From positions 434,001 to 498,000 of the forward strand of contig OY762962.1 of the NCBI GenBank assembly GCA_963667195.1: a DNA stretch of 64,000 nt, written 5' to 3'. The notes under the pieces were generated by a model that ran no database searches, was not told the origin of the DNA, and saw nothing but the letters and a program-made list of their open reading frames with translations. A program made the position numbers and the translations under genes. Positions 33,950-41,858 of this stretch are shown here, in pieces; the first letter of the stretch is position 1, and each line of letters opens with the position of its first letter. This stretch comes from UBA7703 sp963667195 (GTDB taxonomy: Bacteria; Bacillota; Clostridia; Christensenellales; CAG-138).

Positions 33950-34734
33950 AACGCGTCTGCATTCTCACCGGCGGCAGCAGCGGCATCGGCAAAGCGACCG
34001 CATTGCTGCTCAAAAGCAACGGATACACCGTGTATGAGCTGAGCAGAAGCGGTTTGGATGCGGACGGCATTCGCCACATCACGGCAGACGTGACCGAGCC
34101 GGAGCAGGTGAAGGCCGCGATTACAAGCGTGCTTGCGGCGGAGGGTCAGATCGACCTGCTCGTCAACAACGCGGGCTTCGGTATCTCCGGCGCCGTGGAA
34201 TTCACCGACCCCAAGGAGGCGTTTTCCCAGCTGAACGTCAACTTCTTTGGCGCGCTCAACTGCATTCAGGCGGTGCTGCCAAGCATGCGCGCGCAAAAGA
34301 GCGGACACATCGTGAACATCAGCTCCGTCGCGGCGCCGATCGCGATCCCGTTTCAGTCGTTCTACAGCGCGACGAAGGCCGCGACCAACTCCCTCACGCT
34401 CGCGCTCCGCAACGAAGTCAAGCCCTTCGGCGTGAAGGTCTGCGCGATTCTGCCGGGCGATGTGAAGACCGGCTTTACCGCCGCGCGCAAGAAGAGCAGC
34501 GCGGGAGCGGAAGTCTACGGTGCGGCGCTCGACCATGCGGTCGCTGTCATGGAGCACGACGAGCAAAACGGCATGCCGCCAGAGATGGTAGCCAAAGCGG
34601 TGCTCCGCGCAGCTACTGCCAAGAATCCCAAGGCGTTTGCCACCGTCGGGTTCCAGTATCAGGTGTTCGTGCTGCTCAACAAGCTCCTGCCCGCGACCTG
34701 GACCAACGCACTCGTCGGCATGATCTACAAGTAA
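33946..34734 (+). CDS. Short-chain dehydrogenase/reductase, ketosphinganine-reductase-like
   Basis: 262-residue classical SDR. The cofactor loop is TGGSSGIGKAT, NNAGFGISG is the structural motif, and the catalytic Ser, Tyr and Lys are in NISSVAAP and SFYSATKAAT. A hydrophobic C-terminal segment (YQVFVLLNKLLPATW) suggests membrane or lipid contact, as in 3-ketodihydrosphingosine reductases. Reducing a 3-keto long-chain base would follow directly from the preceding enzyme. ATG 33946 overlaps the upstream stop (ATGA). Without biochemical data the substrate is inference. Confidence 0.78.
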   Translation: MKRVCILTGGSSGIGKATALLLKSNGYTVYELSRSGLDADGIRHITADVTEPEQVKAAITSVLAAEGQIDLLVNNAGFGISGAVEFTDPKEAFSQLNVNFFGALNCIQAVLPSMRAQKSGHIVNISSVAAPIAIPFQSFYSATKAATNSLTLALRNEVKPFGVKVCAILPGDVKTGFTAARKKSSAGAEVYGAALDHAVAVMEHDEQNGMPPEMVAKAVLRAATAKNPKAFATVGFQYQVFVLLNKLLPATWTNALVGMIYK

Positions 34735-34752
34735 TCGAATCTTTCGTACGCA

Positions 34753-34786
34753 AGCGCCGCTTCCTACCGAAGCGGCGCTCTTTTTA
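34753..34786 (+). terminator. Terminator of the MarR-synthase-reductase transcript
   Basis: AGCGCCGCTTC and GAAGCGGCGCT form a perfect 11-bp stem with a 5-nt loop, then C and five T. Confidence 0.92.
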
Positions 34787-34903
34787 TCTGCACGATTCCA
34801 TCTTTTTGAGAAAATCTGCCCGAATTTTGCCGTTTTTGTTCCGCTTGCGATGCAAAATTTCCATATAAAGTATGTGTAACATAGATAGGGAGAAAGAAAC
34901 GAA

Positions 34904-35878
34904 ATGGAACCACAAGAAAAGAGGCGGCTCACAGCAGGCCAAACGCGCGCACTCAAGCTGGTGCTGGACGCGATCATGCTGGTGTTGCTCGTGTTGATGT
35001 ACAAAAAGCAGGTCGTCAGCCTATCGTTTCACGAGATCGGCGGGCTCGCGCTGATCGGGCTGTTCGTGATCCATCATCTCGTCAACGCGCGCTGGATCGG
35101 CTCCGCAACGATGCGGTTCTTCCGCAAGGGTACGCCCGGCATGGTGCGCGCGCGATATCTCGTTGACGCGCTGCTGCTCGTTGCGTTCCTGACCATCGGG
35201 GTCACGGGCGTACTCATCAACAAAACGCTGTTTGAAATCCATGTCGCGGGCAACGCAAAGACGCTGCACTATTTCGCCTCCGCGCTCGCGATCATCCTCA
35301 TGGGCGTACATCTGGGGTTGCATGCGGACTACATCTTTGGCAAACTCCTTCGTAAAGGCGCAAATAAGCTCGCAAAGGCCGCGATAGCGGTAGCGCTCGC
35401 GTGCCTCGTCGCCTTCGGTGGCTACAGCCTCTTCACCACGCAGTTTGTGCGGTTTCTCGCCGCGCCCATTCAGGCCGCTGCGTTTTCGCACGGAACGTTC
35501 AAGCCAAACGGCGCGCCTGCGCTCGACGGCTCCAGCGAAGATCGGCCAACCGACATCAGCAAGCTTCCGGAGTTCGCGGGTGGCGACGCCGCACAGCCGC
35601 CGCAGGGCGACGCTAACAGCTCTTTCGACGGCGGGCAAGGTCAGCGCCACGGCGATGGCCAAGGGCGCGGAGAGGGCGCGGGAGCGGGTCTGAGCGAAGA
35701 CGGCTCCACGAACGCCGCGCTGCTGATCGCGCAGTACGTGAGCATCATCTCGCTGTTCGGCGCGCTGACGGTCGGCATCGTGAAACTCGCGGGCAAGAGA
35801 AAGCGGCCCAAGTCGGACGAAACGGCGATCGTCGCCGCCATCATCGACGAACCGACGATTCAACCGCCGCAGGAATAA
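34904..35878 (+). CDS. DUF4405 membrane protein
   Basis: 324-residue integral membrane protein. Four N-terminal helices (about 16-34, 45-60, 80-102, 115-135) with histidines in VIHHLVNARW, LHYFAS and GVHLGLHAD resemble the cytochrome-b-like DUF4405 layout, in which paired His residues could bind haem. A fifth helix (about 157-176) leads to a Gly/Asp/Gln-rich outer linker, and a last helix (about 277-295) precedes a basic cytoplasmic tail. Function unknown. ATG 34904 has AGGGAG upstream. Single gene. Confidence 0.8.
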   Translation: MEPQEKRRLTAGQTRALKLVLDAIMLVLLVLMYKKQVVSLSFHEIGGLALIGLFVIHHLVNARWIGSATMRFFRKGTPGMVRARYLVDALLLVAFLTIGVTGVLINKTLFEIHVAGNAKTLHYFASALAIILMGVHLGLHADYIFGKLLRKGANKLAKAAIAVALACLVAFGGYSLFTTQFVRFLAAPIQAAAFSHGTFKPNGAPALDGSSEDRPTDISKLPEFAGGDAAQPPQGDANSSFDGGQGQRHGDGQGRGEGAGAGLSEDGSTNAALLIAQYVSIISLFGALTVGIVKLAGKRKRPKSDETAIVAAIIDEPTIQPPQE

Positions 35879-35894
35879 ACAAATCCGTCAAAAC

Positions 35895-35934
35895 AAAACC
35901 CCCGGTCGCATGGCTGCGGTCGGGGGGTATTTCT
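35895..35934 (+). terminator. Terminator of the DUF4405 gene
   Basis: CCCCCGGTCGCA and TGCGGTCGGGGG form a stem with two weak pairs and a 4-nt loop, followed by a short T-rich tail. Confidence 0.7.
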
Positions 35935-35992
35935 TGCTCTGATTCGGTTTTTGCAAGCGGAGAGAATCCGGTTCTCTCCTTGCGAGGCGGCG

Positions 35993-36424
35993 TTACAGCT
36001 CCTTCTCGAATTTCACGCGGTAGTAGATGTGGCTGCCGACCACGAACAGATACGCAAACACCATCAGCAGAACGACTGCCACATCGACGTTCATCAGCGC
36101 AAACGAGATCATCAGCGCGCCGAATACAAACACCATCGTGTCATACCCCTTCGCTTTTGCGCGGTTGCTGATTTCGCGGTTCCTCTCGTCGTTGACCTCG
36201 ATTTCCTTCTGCTTTTGCATGTCGGGATGCTTTTTGTAGACGTATCTCTCGATCACACCTGCCACACCCTGCCCAAAGAGTCCGCTGCCGATGCCTACGA
36301 ACACGTATGGCAGCGTCAGCAGGATGCCCTCCGTCGCGTTGGTGGTCTTCACGAGATACAGCCCCAGCGCAAGCAGCGCAAGGCCGAGGATGCCGAGTAT
36401 GGTTTGCCAAGTATTGCGTTTCAT
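35993..36424 (-). CDS. Four-helix membrane protein
   Basis: 143-residue integral membrane protein with helices at about 8-25, 33-55, 94-111 and 113-131 and a charged cytoplasmic loop (VYKKHPDMQKQKEIEVNDERN) in the middle. This pattern is common for small membrane proteins encoded directly after an XRE regulator in Firmicutes; no function is established. ATG 36424 has AGGAGG 6 nt upstream and overlaps the regulator stop by 4 nt. Confidence 0.75.
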   Translation of the reverse strand: MKRNTWQTILGILGLALLALGLYLVKTTNATEGILLTLPYVFVGIGSGLFGQGVAGVIERYVYKKHPDMQKQKEIEVNDERNREISNRAKAKGYDTMVFVFGALMISFALMNVDVAVVLLMVFAYLFVVGSHIYYRVKFEKEL

Positions 36425-36624
36425 ATGGATTCCTCCTCATAGATGAATATTTCTTCGATGGACACATCAAAGTAGCGGGCGATCTTGAACGCCAGCAGGA
36501 TGGACGGGTTGTATCGCCCGTTTTCCAGCGAGCCGATCGTCTGGCGCGAAACTTCGAGCGCCGCCGCCAGCTCCTCCTGCCGAATCCCCCGCTGCTTTCG
36601 CAATTCTTCCAGTCTGTTTTTCAT
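36421..36624 (-). CDS. XRE-family (Cro/C1-type) regulator
   Basis: 67-residue single-domain helix-turn-helix protein (RKQRGIRQEELAAALEVSRQTIGSLENGRYNPSI), of the short type with an acidic C-terminus (EEIFIYEEES). ATG 36624 has GGAGGAA upstream. It is translationally coupled to the following membrane protein and is preceded by an exact 20-bp palindrome, so it probably represses this two-gene operon. Confidence 0.92.
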   Translation of the reverse strand: MKNRLEELRKQRGIRQEELAAALEVSRQTIGSLENGRYNPSILLAFKIARYFDVSIEEIFIYEEESI

Positions 36625-36651
36625 ATTTCCTCCAAATGGGTCAATTCGCAA

Positions 36652-36713
36652 ATGGAAAGCGCGCTTTCCATCATAGTAGCATAAAAGTGAGAAATGTCAA
36701 GCGTGCTTTCCAT
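36652..36713 (-). promoter_or_regulatory. Promoter and GCTTTCCAT operators of the XRE operon
   Basis: ATGGAAAGCG/CGCTTTCCAT forms an exact 20-bp palindrome (36652-36671). A further GCTTTCCAT half-site lies at 36705-36713. Between them, on the minus strand, are TTGACA (36695-36700) and TACTAT or TATGAT as -10 (36673-36678 or 36670-36675). The sites bracket the promoter. Confidence 0.7.
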
Positions 36714-36829
36714 TTTTTATCTACACGAGAATATGAAAAACCCCGGTCGCGAGATGTTAACAGTGAAATATCGCCCCGTTCACAAGCCGTCGTGGTATAA
36801 TGATCAAAAATGCTAGGAGCGAACGGATA

Positions 36830-37825
36830 ATGGAGAGTATTTCCGATTTGGAAGGGTGCAATGATACACAGAAACCATCAGAGTCAAGTGGTACCGATCT
36901 TCCATCACAAGTTTCTCTCCCTTTCCAGACTTCTATGAGCGCTGAACTTGTCAATGAAGAAGTGGCATCTGAAGATTCTCTAAGCGAGGTGCATGAAAAA
37001 CTGAATAGTAATGAAGAGAACATTTCTGCAGTAAATAAGTTTGTAAATGATCTTAGTCTGTACCACGATAAGATATCAGAAACAATGAACACAATAGCCA
37101 CCATTTCGAAAAAAATTAACCGCATATTAGAGGATGTTCAAGAACCATTTAAACTCATCTTTGAAGCGGTTCGCGCGTTTAGTGAGAACTTCGAACGCAT
37201 GCTTCTAAGCACAAGAAGTGTCTTTAGAACTATTGAGATACTTAAAAACAATCAGTTCACCTTGTGGTATAGTGTGGAGATTCCAGATAGTACAGACTTG
37301 GATGATCCAATGTCAATTAATGACTATATGCTGAATTTCTTTACATCCAATAGCGAGTTTAAGCTTCGAAAGCTAATCTGTGACTGCCGAGCATCTTTAG
37401 ATGGTTCGTCCGCTGTTATATTATATGATCAAGCAATAACTTGTTTACAACACAGTGATTTTCATATTGCTATGCTTGGCTTCACAGCAATACTTGATGG
37501 TTTGCTGTCTCTTGTAAGTGAATGCGATGCGACAAGCATCAAAAAGCGCGTAAACTTACTCGCCGAAAGAATCATTGCGAATGATGAGAACGAGCTTGCA
37601 TCCGAAGAGATCAACGAGTTCAGCTTATATTACACGCTAGTATATTCAATTGAGTCGTTTGGGGCGCATATGGAGTTTTCAGAGCCAGAATCAACTGTGT
37701 TAAATCGACATAGACTTATGCACGGTCGATCAACTCGAGATTACACATTGATAGATTGCATTAAACTGCTAAGCATGATTCGAGGAATAAATCTCGCAGG
37801 GGAAAAAATACAAGCAATTTTATAA
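36830..37825 (+). CDS. Unknown protein with HEPN-like C-terminal motif
   Basis: 331-residue soluble protein that I do not recognise. The first 60 residues are Ser/Glu-rich and probably disordered, a predicted coiled region follows (about 60-110), and the rest is helical. Near the C-terminus is NRHRLMHGRST, where Arg-x4-His fits the RX4-6H motif of HEPN ribonucleases and similar phage-defence proteins. ATG 36830 has AGGAG 9 nt upstream; TATAAT lies at 36796-36801. The gene is clearly AT-richer than its neighbours and sits next to tRNA-Thr, suggesting acquisition. Nuclease activity is only a hypothesis. Confidence 0.65.
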   Translation: MESISDLEGCNDTQKPSESSGTDLPSQVSLPFQTSMSAELVNEEVASEDSLSEVHEKLNSNEENISAVNKFVNDLSLYHDKISETMNTIATISKKINRILEDVQEPFKLIFEAVRAFSENFERMLLSTRSVFRTIEILKNNQFTLWYSVEIPDSTDLDDPMSINDYMLNFFTSNSEFKLRKLICDCRASLDGSSAVILYDQAITCLQHSDFHIAMLGFTAILDGLLSLVSECDATSIKKRVNLLAERIIANDENELASEEINEFSLYYTLVYSIESFGAHMEFSEPESTVLNRHRLMHGRSTRDYTLIDCIKLLSMIRGINLAGEKIQAIL

Positions 37826-37867
37826 CCCATCTTTGGATTCAATAGCCTTTTTGCAGATATGATTAAA

Positions 37868-37907
37868 ACAAAAATCGCATCCCTTTTGGGATGCGATTTT
37901 TGTTTTT
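37868..37907 (+). terminator. Terminator of the HEPN-like gene
   Basis: AAAATCGCATCCC and GGGATGCGATTTT form a perfect 13-bp stem with a 4-nt loop, then T-rich sequence. Confidence 0.93.
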
Positions 37908-37909
37908 GG

Positions 37910-37982
37910 AGCTGATGAGCAGATTCGAACTGCCTACCTCCTCATTACCAATGAGGTGCTCTACCGACTGAGCTACATCAGC
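37910..37982 (-). tRNA. tRNA-Thr (GGT)
   Basis: 73-nt cloverleaf on the minus strand: acceptor arms GCTGATG/CATCAGC, D-arm GCTC/GAGC, anticodon stem CCTCA/TGAGG with anticodon GGT, T-loop TTCGAAT. No encoded CCA. Confidence 0.95.
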
Positions 37983-38048
37983 GCTGCAACGAACATTATA
38001 GCGAAGCCAGCCGTTCATTGCAAGTGTTAATTTCCGTAAAAACGAATC

Positions 38049-39338
38049 TTATTCCTCTACGCGGATGACGCTCTCCACCGCGTTGACGCAACTCAGCGCC
38101 TCGATCTTCTTGAGCGCCTCTCTTACGCCAAACTCGCTTGCCGCATGCGTGAGGAACGTGATCCTCGAAGTAACGCCGTCGTTCTCGCCAAGCTGGATGA
38201 CGCTCTTGAGCGAAACGCCCTGCTCCGCAAACGCAGCCGCGATTGCCGCCATCGTGCCGGGCCGATCCGCAACGTGCAAACGAATGCAATAGATGCAGTG
38301 GAAATCTTTGACCAGCTCGATCTCGTTGGACATGCTCGCTTCGTTGACAAACGTCATGTACTTATGCTGCTTCTCGTGATGGCAGGCGTAAACGATGTCG
38401 CTGACTACAGCGCTTGCGGTCGGCATACAGCCAGCCCCTCTGCCGTAGAGCATCACGTCGTCCACCGCGTGTCCTGTGAGGAAGATCGCGTTAAACACAC
38501 CGCGTACGCTCGCGAGCGGGTGCGTCACGGGGATCATCGTCGGATGCACGCGCACCTCGATCTTGTTGCCGTCCTTTTTACCGATAGCGAGCAGCTTGAT
38601 GCGATAGTTCAGCAGCTGCGCCGTCTCAAAGTCCGCCTTGGTGAGCTTCGTAATCCCCTCGCGGTAGATCACCTCGATCGGCATATGCGCATGGAACGAC
38701 ATCGACGAGAGGATCGAGAGCTTGTACATCGCGTCATAGCCCTCCACGTCCGCCGTGGGGTTCGCCTCGGCATAGCCAAGCGCCTGCGCATCCTTGAGCG
38801 CGTCCTCGAAGCTCTGTCCGTTCTCGGTCATCTGCGTGAGGATGTAGTTCGTCGTGCCGTTGATGATGCCCATCACGCGGGTGATGTTGTTGGCCTGCAT
38901 GGAGTCGAGAATCGTGCGGATGATCGGGATGCCGCCGCCGACGGTCGCCTCCAGATACAGCCCCGCACCGGTGGCCTTGGCGGCCTTTTCAAACGCGGGC
39001 CAGTTCTTGCTCATGACCTCTTTGTTGGAGGTCACAACCGTCTTCCCCGCCTCCAGCGCGCGGATGATGAACGTCTTGGCGGGCTCAATGCCGCCCATGC
39101 ACTCGACGACGATGTCGATCGACGCATCCGATAGGATCTCGTCAAACGACGTGGTGAAGATCGCGCGCGGTGCCATGTTCAGGTTGGGTTCGTGCTCAAA
39201 GTCCCGCACCAGAATGCGGCCGACGGAGAGCTCAATGCCTTCGCGGTGCGCAATCTGCGCACCATTTTCGTTGATGATGCGGTAGACGCCGCTACCGACC
39301 GTTCCAAAGCCCAGCAGGGCTACTTGATAGTGTTTCAC
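38049..39338 (-). CDS. hom: Homoserine dehydrogenase
   Basis: 429-residue NAD(P)-dependent enzyme that makes homoserine from aspartate semialdehyde, for threonine and methionine. LLGFGTVGSGVY is the cofactor loop, GRILVRD and TSNKEVMS follow, and GIINGTTNYILTQM and AQALGYAEANPTADVEGYDAMYKLSIL are the catalytic signature. An ACT domain (about 350-425) suggests threonine feedback. GTG 39338 is preceded by AGGAGG at 6 nt; the frame is open upstream to 39431 without a site. It lies 66 nt after tRNA-Thr in map order. Confidence 0.95.
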   Translation of the reverse strand: MKHYQVALLGFGTVGSGVYRIINENGAQIAHREGIELSVGRILVRDFEHEPNLNMAPRAIFTTSFDEILSDASIDIVVECMGGIEPAKTFIIRALEAGKTVVTSNKEVMSKNWPAFEKAAKATGAGLYLEATVGGGIPIIRTILDSMQANNITRVMGIINGTTNYILTQMTENGQSFEDALKDAQALGYAEANPTADVEGYDAMYKLSILSSMSFHAHMPIEVIYREGITKLTKADFETAQLLNYRIKLLAIGKKDGNKIEVRVHPTMIPVTHPLASVRGVFNAIFLTGHAVDDVMLYGRGAGCMPTASAVVSDIVYACHHEKQHKYMTFVNEASMSNEIELVKDFHCIYCIRLHVADRPGTMAAIAAAFAEQGVSLKSVIQLGENDGVTSRITFLTHAASEFGVREALKKIEALSCVNAVESVIRVEE

Positions 39339-39414
39339 AATTCCTCCTGTATATCTTTCAACGAAGCTGTTTCGCCAAAAGCGTTTGTTCGATTCATTTC
39401 TATTTCTTTCCGTA

Positions 39415-39441
39415 AAAAAGAGCGCCGCCAAGCGCTCTTTT
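39415..39441 (-). terminator. Terminator of the PanT::PanK fusion gene
   Basis: AAAAGAGCGC and GCGCTCTTTT form a 10-bp stem with a 6-nt loop; the minus strand continues with TT. It lies 22 nt after the fusion-gene stop. Confidence 0.9.
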
Positions 39442-39462
39442 CAAAAGCGTTCGGGTAAAATT

Positions 39463-40803
39463 CTACTCGGATAGTGCTGCACCGATCGCCGTTGCGAACG
39501 CGGCATGGTCCGGCACGATAAACATGACATTGTGCAGAGCCGCGACCTCATCGAGGCTGCGCTGCGCGATCGGCCAGTCCGTAATCGTACCGACCATGAT
39601 AATAGTTCGAGTCATGTGCTGCTTGGCGGCAAACACCGCCATCACGCCGATGGATTGGAAGATCATATTGCATAGCCCCGCCGCGATGTCCGCGCGCGCA
39701 GACTGCTCCGAAAGCTTGCTCATGTTCGCCACCGTCGCTTCGGGCGTCAGGTGCGAGAGCGTGCCTTCGAACACATCCTTGAGCTGCAGATCGATTGCAT
39801 GGAGGTCTCCCTCCGCGGCGAGCCGCTGTAGCTCTTCCATATCGTCCGTTCCGCAGAGTCTGCCGCTGAGGCCCTTGAGAATGCCGCCGCCAAGGCCCGT
39901 GCCGCCGACGTGCCAGGCGCGAACCGGCGTGATGCGCGTAAACGACGTGCCGGTGCCAACGCTGACGACGAGGGTATTGAGCTTCTTGGAGAGCTTCGTT
40001 GCCCCGCGCGAAACGGAGGTGAATTCGTCCTTATGCACGGTGGGAATGCCGTGCAGGTTTCCCTTGATAAACGAGGAGCCGACGCCGGTGATCGCGATGC
40101 GCTTCACGCCCGCGTAGCCAAAGCTTTCGAGTGCGTCTTCAAAGCTCTGCTCGTCCGGCTTGCGATATTCCTTGACGCACTTGCCGTTTTTGACCAGCGC
40201 AAACTTCGTGGTGGAGGCGCCGATGTCGATGCCCAGCACAAGCTCGCGTGGGCTGATTGCCGCAACGATCACGGGCACGAGCAGAATCGCCGCTACCAGC
40301 TCGATGGAGCCGTTGACGCCGATGAGAGTCGCATAGATGGTGCCGAGCAGCGGCAACCCCGTGAGCACTGCGGAGAAGAGCTTCAGCGCGGAGAGCACGA
40401 GAACGGTGTTGGTCAGCGTCGCGGCCGCGGCGGAGAGCGCTGCAACAAGGCCGGTGCGCAGGCGGAGCTTGCGAAGTCCGCTTGCTGTGAGGCCGCCGAC
40501 GATGCCGACGATCACGCGCGGAACCAGCGAAATCAGCGGGTTGACGAACGGCGCCCAGAGCGGGTTGGTCAACGCGCGCAGGATGCATGTTACGCCCCAA
40601 ACGAAGCCGAGCACCGCGCCGTACTGCCAGCCGAGCATGACGGCTCCCACGGCGACGACGATATGCAGCGTGGTGATTTCCACGAGTCCATAGTTGATGT
40701 ATCCGGTATAAGGAATAACGGTCATGACGATGATCAGGGCAGAGAGAATGCCCGCGCGAACCAGGTTCTTCGTGTCGGTCTTCCGCTTTGTCGCAAGTTC
40801 CAT
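39463..40803 (-). CDS. Fusion: ECF S component (PanT-like) with type II pantothenate kinase
   Basis: 446 residues in one frame. Residues about 1-185 form six hydrophobic helices in the pattern of ECF-transporter S components (AGILSALIIVMTVIPYTGYI, then FVNPLISLVPRVIVGIVGGL), most like vitamin carriers such as PanT. From residue 188 a type II pantothenate kinase (Fumble/CoaW) begins: GIDIGASTTKFALV (phosphate loop), VSVGTGTSF and GGTGLGGG, ending with MVGTITDWP. The natural reading is uptake of pantothenate with direct phosphorylation at the inner membrane face. ATG 40803 has GGAGG 8 nt upstream. The ECF energizing module is not nearby. Pantothenate as the carrier substrate is inferred from the fused kinase. 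Confidence 0.88.
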   Translation of the reverse strand: MELATKRKTDTKNLVRAGILSALIIVMTVIPYTGYINYGLVEITTLHIVVAVGAVMLGWQYGAVLGFVWGVTCILRALTNPLWAPFVNPLISLVPRVIVGIVGGLTASGLRKLRLRTGLVAALSAAAATLTNTVLVLSALKLFSAVLTGLPLLGTIYATLIGVNGSIELVAAILLVPVIVAAISPRELVLGIDIGASTTKFALVKNGKCVKEYRKPDEQSFEDALESFGYAGVKRIAITGVGSSFIKGNLHGIPTVHKDEFTSVSRGATKLSKKLNTLVVSVGTGTSFTRITPVRAWHVGGTGLGGGILKGLSGRLCGTDDMEELQRLAAEGDLHAIDLQLKDVFEGTLSHLTPEATVANMSKLSEQSARADIAAGLCNMIFQSIGVMAVFAAKQHMTRTIIMVGTITDWPIAQRSLDEVAALHNVMFIVPDHAAFATAIGAALSE

Positions 40804-41014
40804 ATCAATCGCCTCCGTCTCAGTCTGTAGGATGATTCGTCTCGTTGAGTTTCCATATTATATATCATCCGTGCCGCACATGCAATCAAAACGCCTGAAT
40901 TTCTTTCTTTTCGCGGAAAATTCAGCGTAACATCGCGGATTTCGACTACTCGCAATGCGAAAAAACGCGGTCAAATTTACTTGATTTTTCTCTTGCGAAT
41001 GTGTCAGTTTTTCG

Positions 41015-41043
41015 TTGACAGGGCAACCTTTCTCCGCTATACT
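41015..41043 (+). promoter_or_regulatory. Promoter of the tRNA operon
   Basis: TTGACA (41015-41020) and TATACT (41038-41043) are 17 bp apart, 24 nt before tRNA-Val. Confidence 0.88.
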
Positions 41044-41067
41044 TATTTTTGCATTTGTGATGTGCGG

Positions 41068-41143
41068 GGGAGCATAGCTCAGCTGGGAGAGCACTTGCCT
41101 TACAAGCAAGGGGTCACAGGTTCGAGCCCTGTTGTTCCCACCA
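41068..41143 (+). tRNA. tRNA-Val (TAC)
   Basis: 76-nt cloverleaf with acceptor GGGAGCA/TGTTCCC, anticodon stem CTTGC/GCAAG, anticodon TAC, T-loop TTCGAGC, and encoded CCA. First of five tandem tRNAs. Confidence 0.97.
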
Positions 41144-41153
41144 AATTTCAAGT

Positions 41154-41230
41154 GGCCCGGTAGTACAGTTGGTTAGTACGCCAGCCTGTCACGCTGGAGG
41201 TCAGGGGTTCGAGCCCCCTCCGGGTCGCCA
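41154..41230 (+). tRNA. tRNA-Asp (GTC)
   Basis: 77-nt cloverleaf: acceptor GGCCCGG/CCGGGTC, anticodon stem CCAGC/GCTGG with anticodon GTC, T-loop TTCGAGC, encoded CCA. Confidence 0.97.
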
Positions 41231-41238
41231 TTTTTTAT

Positions 41239-41314
41239 GCCTCGGTAGCTCAGCTGGTAGAGCAAGGGACTGAAAATCCCTGTGTCGGTGGTTCAAGTCC
41301 ACTCTGAGGCACCA
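41239..41314 (+). tRNA. tRNA-Phe (GAA)
   Basis: 76-nt cloverleaf: acceptor GCCTCGG/CTGAGGC, anticodon stem GGGAC/ATCCC region with anticodon GAA, T-loop TTCAAGT, encoded CCA. Confidence 0.97.
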
Positions 41315-41322
41315 GTTTTCCT

Positions 41323-41398
41323 GCGGGAGTAGCTCATTTGGTAGAGCGCAGCCTTGCCAAGGCTGAGGTGGCGGGTTCGAGCCCCGTTTCCCGCTCCA
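41323..41398 (+). tRNA. tRNA-Gly (GCC)
   Basis: 76-nt cloverleaf: acceptor GCGGGAG/TTCCCGC, anticodon stem CAGCC/GGCTG with anticodon GCC, T-loop TTCGAGC, encoded CCA. Confidence 0.97.
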
Positions 41399-41465
41399 TT
41401 CATGAGACGGCATTCAACCGACACCGCCGTCTCATGAATGGATTTCTTTTCAAATAGAATGGTAT

Positions 41466-41539
41466 GGCGCCATAGCCAAGCGGTAAGGCAGAGGTCTGCA
41501 AAATCTCCACCCCCAGTTCGAATCTGGGTGGCGCCTCCA
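41466..41539 (+). tRNA. tRNA-Cys (GCA)
   Basis: 74-nt cloverleaf: acceptor GGCGCCA/TGGCGCC, anticodon stem GAGGT/ATCTC region with anticodon GCA, T-loop TTCGAAT, encoded CCA. Last tRNA of the operon; the accessory-island repeat begins at its final two bases. Confidence 0.97.
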
Positions 41540-41735
41540 GCTAAGTACTCACGAAATGATACAATTCGTGGGTACTTTTTCTATGCAAGAAGCCCAGATT
41601 TTCTGGGCTTTTTTAGTATTTGGTGTTTTGATTGTTTGTGCGAGAATCGGTCGATCATGCCTTACGACATAACTAGCAAGTAGATTTGCACCCACCCCGG
41701 AGGAAACGCGCGGGAGTATAGGGGAAACGCGCAGG
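41538..41735. repeat. Left copy of the island-flanking direct repeat (with tRNA-operon terminators)
   Basis: About 195 bp matching 51228-51425. The first 33 bp, from the CA of the tRNA-Cys CCA end, are identical in both copies; the remainder is diverged but collinear. It contains two terminator hairpins (AGTACTCACGAA/TTCGTGGGTACT at 41544-41576 and AAGCCCAGA/TCTGGGCTT at 41590-41610, both T-tailed) and ends in a TTTGCACCCACCCC block with two tandem copies of a GAAACGCGC(G/A)GGAGTATA unit. It looks like an attachment-site remnant. Confidence 0.8.
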
Positions 41736-41797
41736 AGTATAAGATATTCTCAGAAAAAAATGGAACTTAATAACTTTTCAAAATTTGCTCTACATCC

Positions 41798-41826
41798 TTG
41801 TCCACTACAACTGAAAAAAGTATAAT
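41798..41826 (+). promoter_or_regulatory. Promoter of the type I RM operon
   Basis: TTGTCC (41798-41803) and TATAAT (41821-41826) are 17 bp apart, just before hsdR. Confidence 0.65.
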
Positions 41827-41858
41827 GAATACAACTGGGTCGTATGAAAGGTCGTTCT

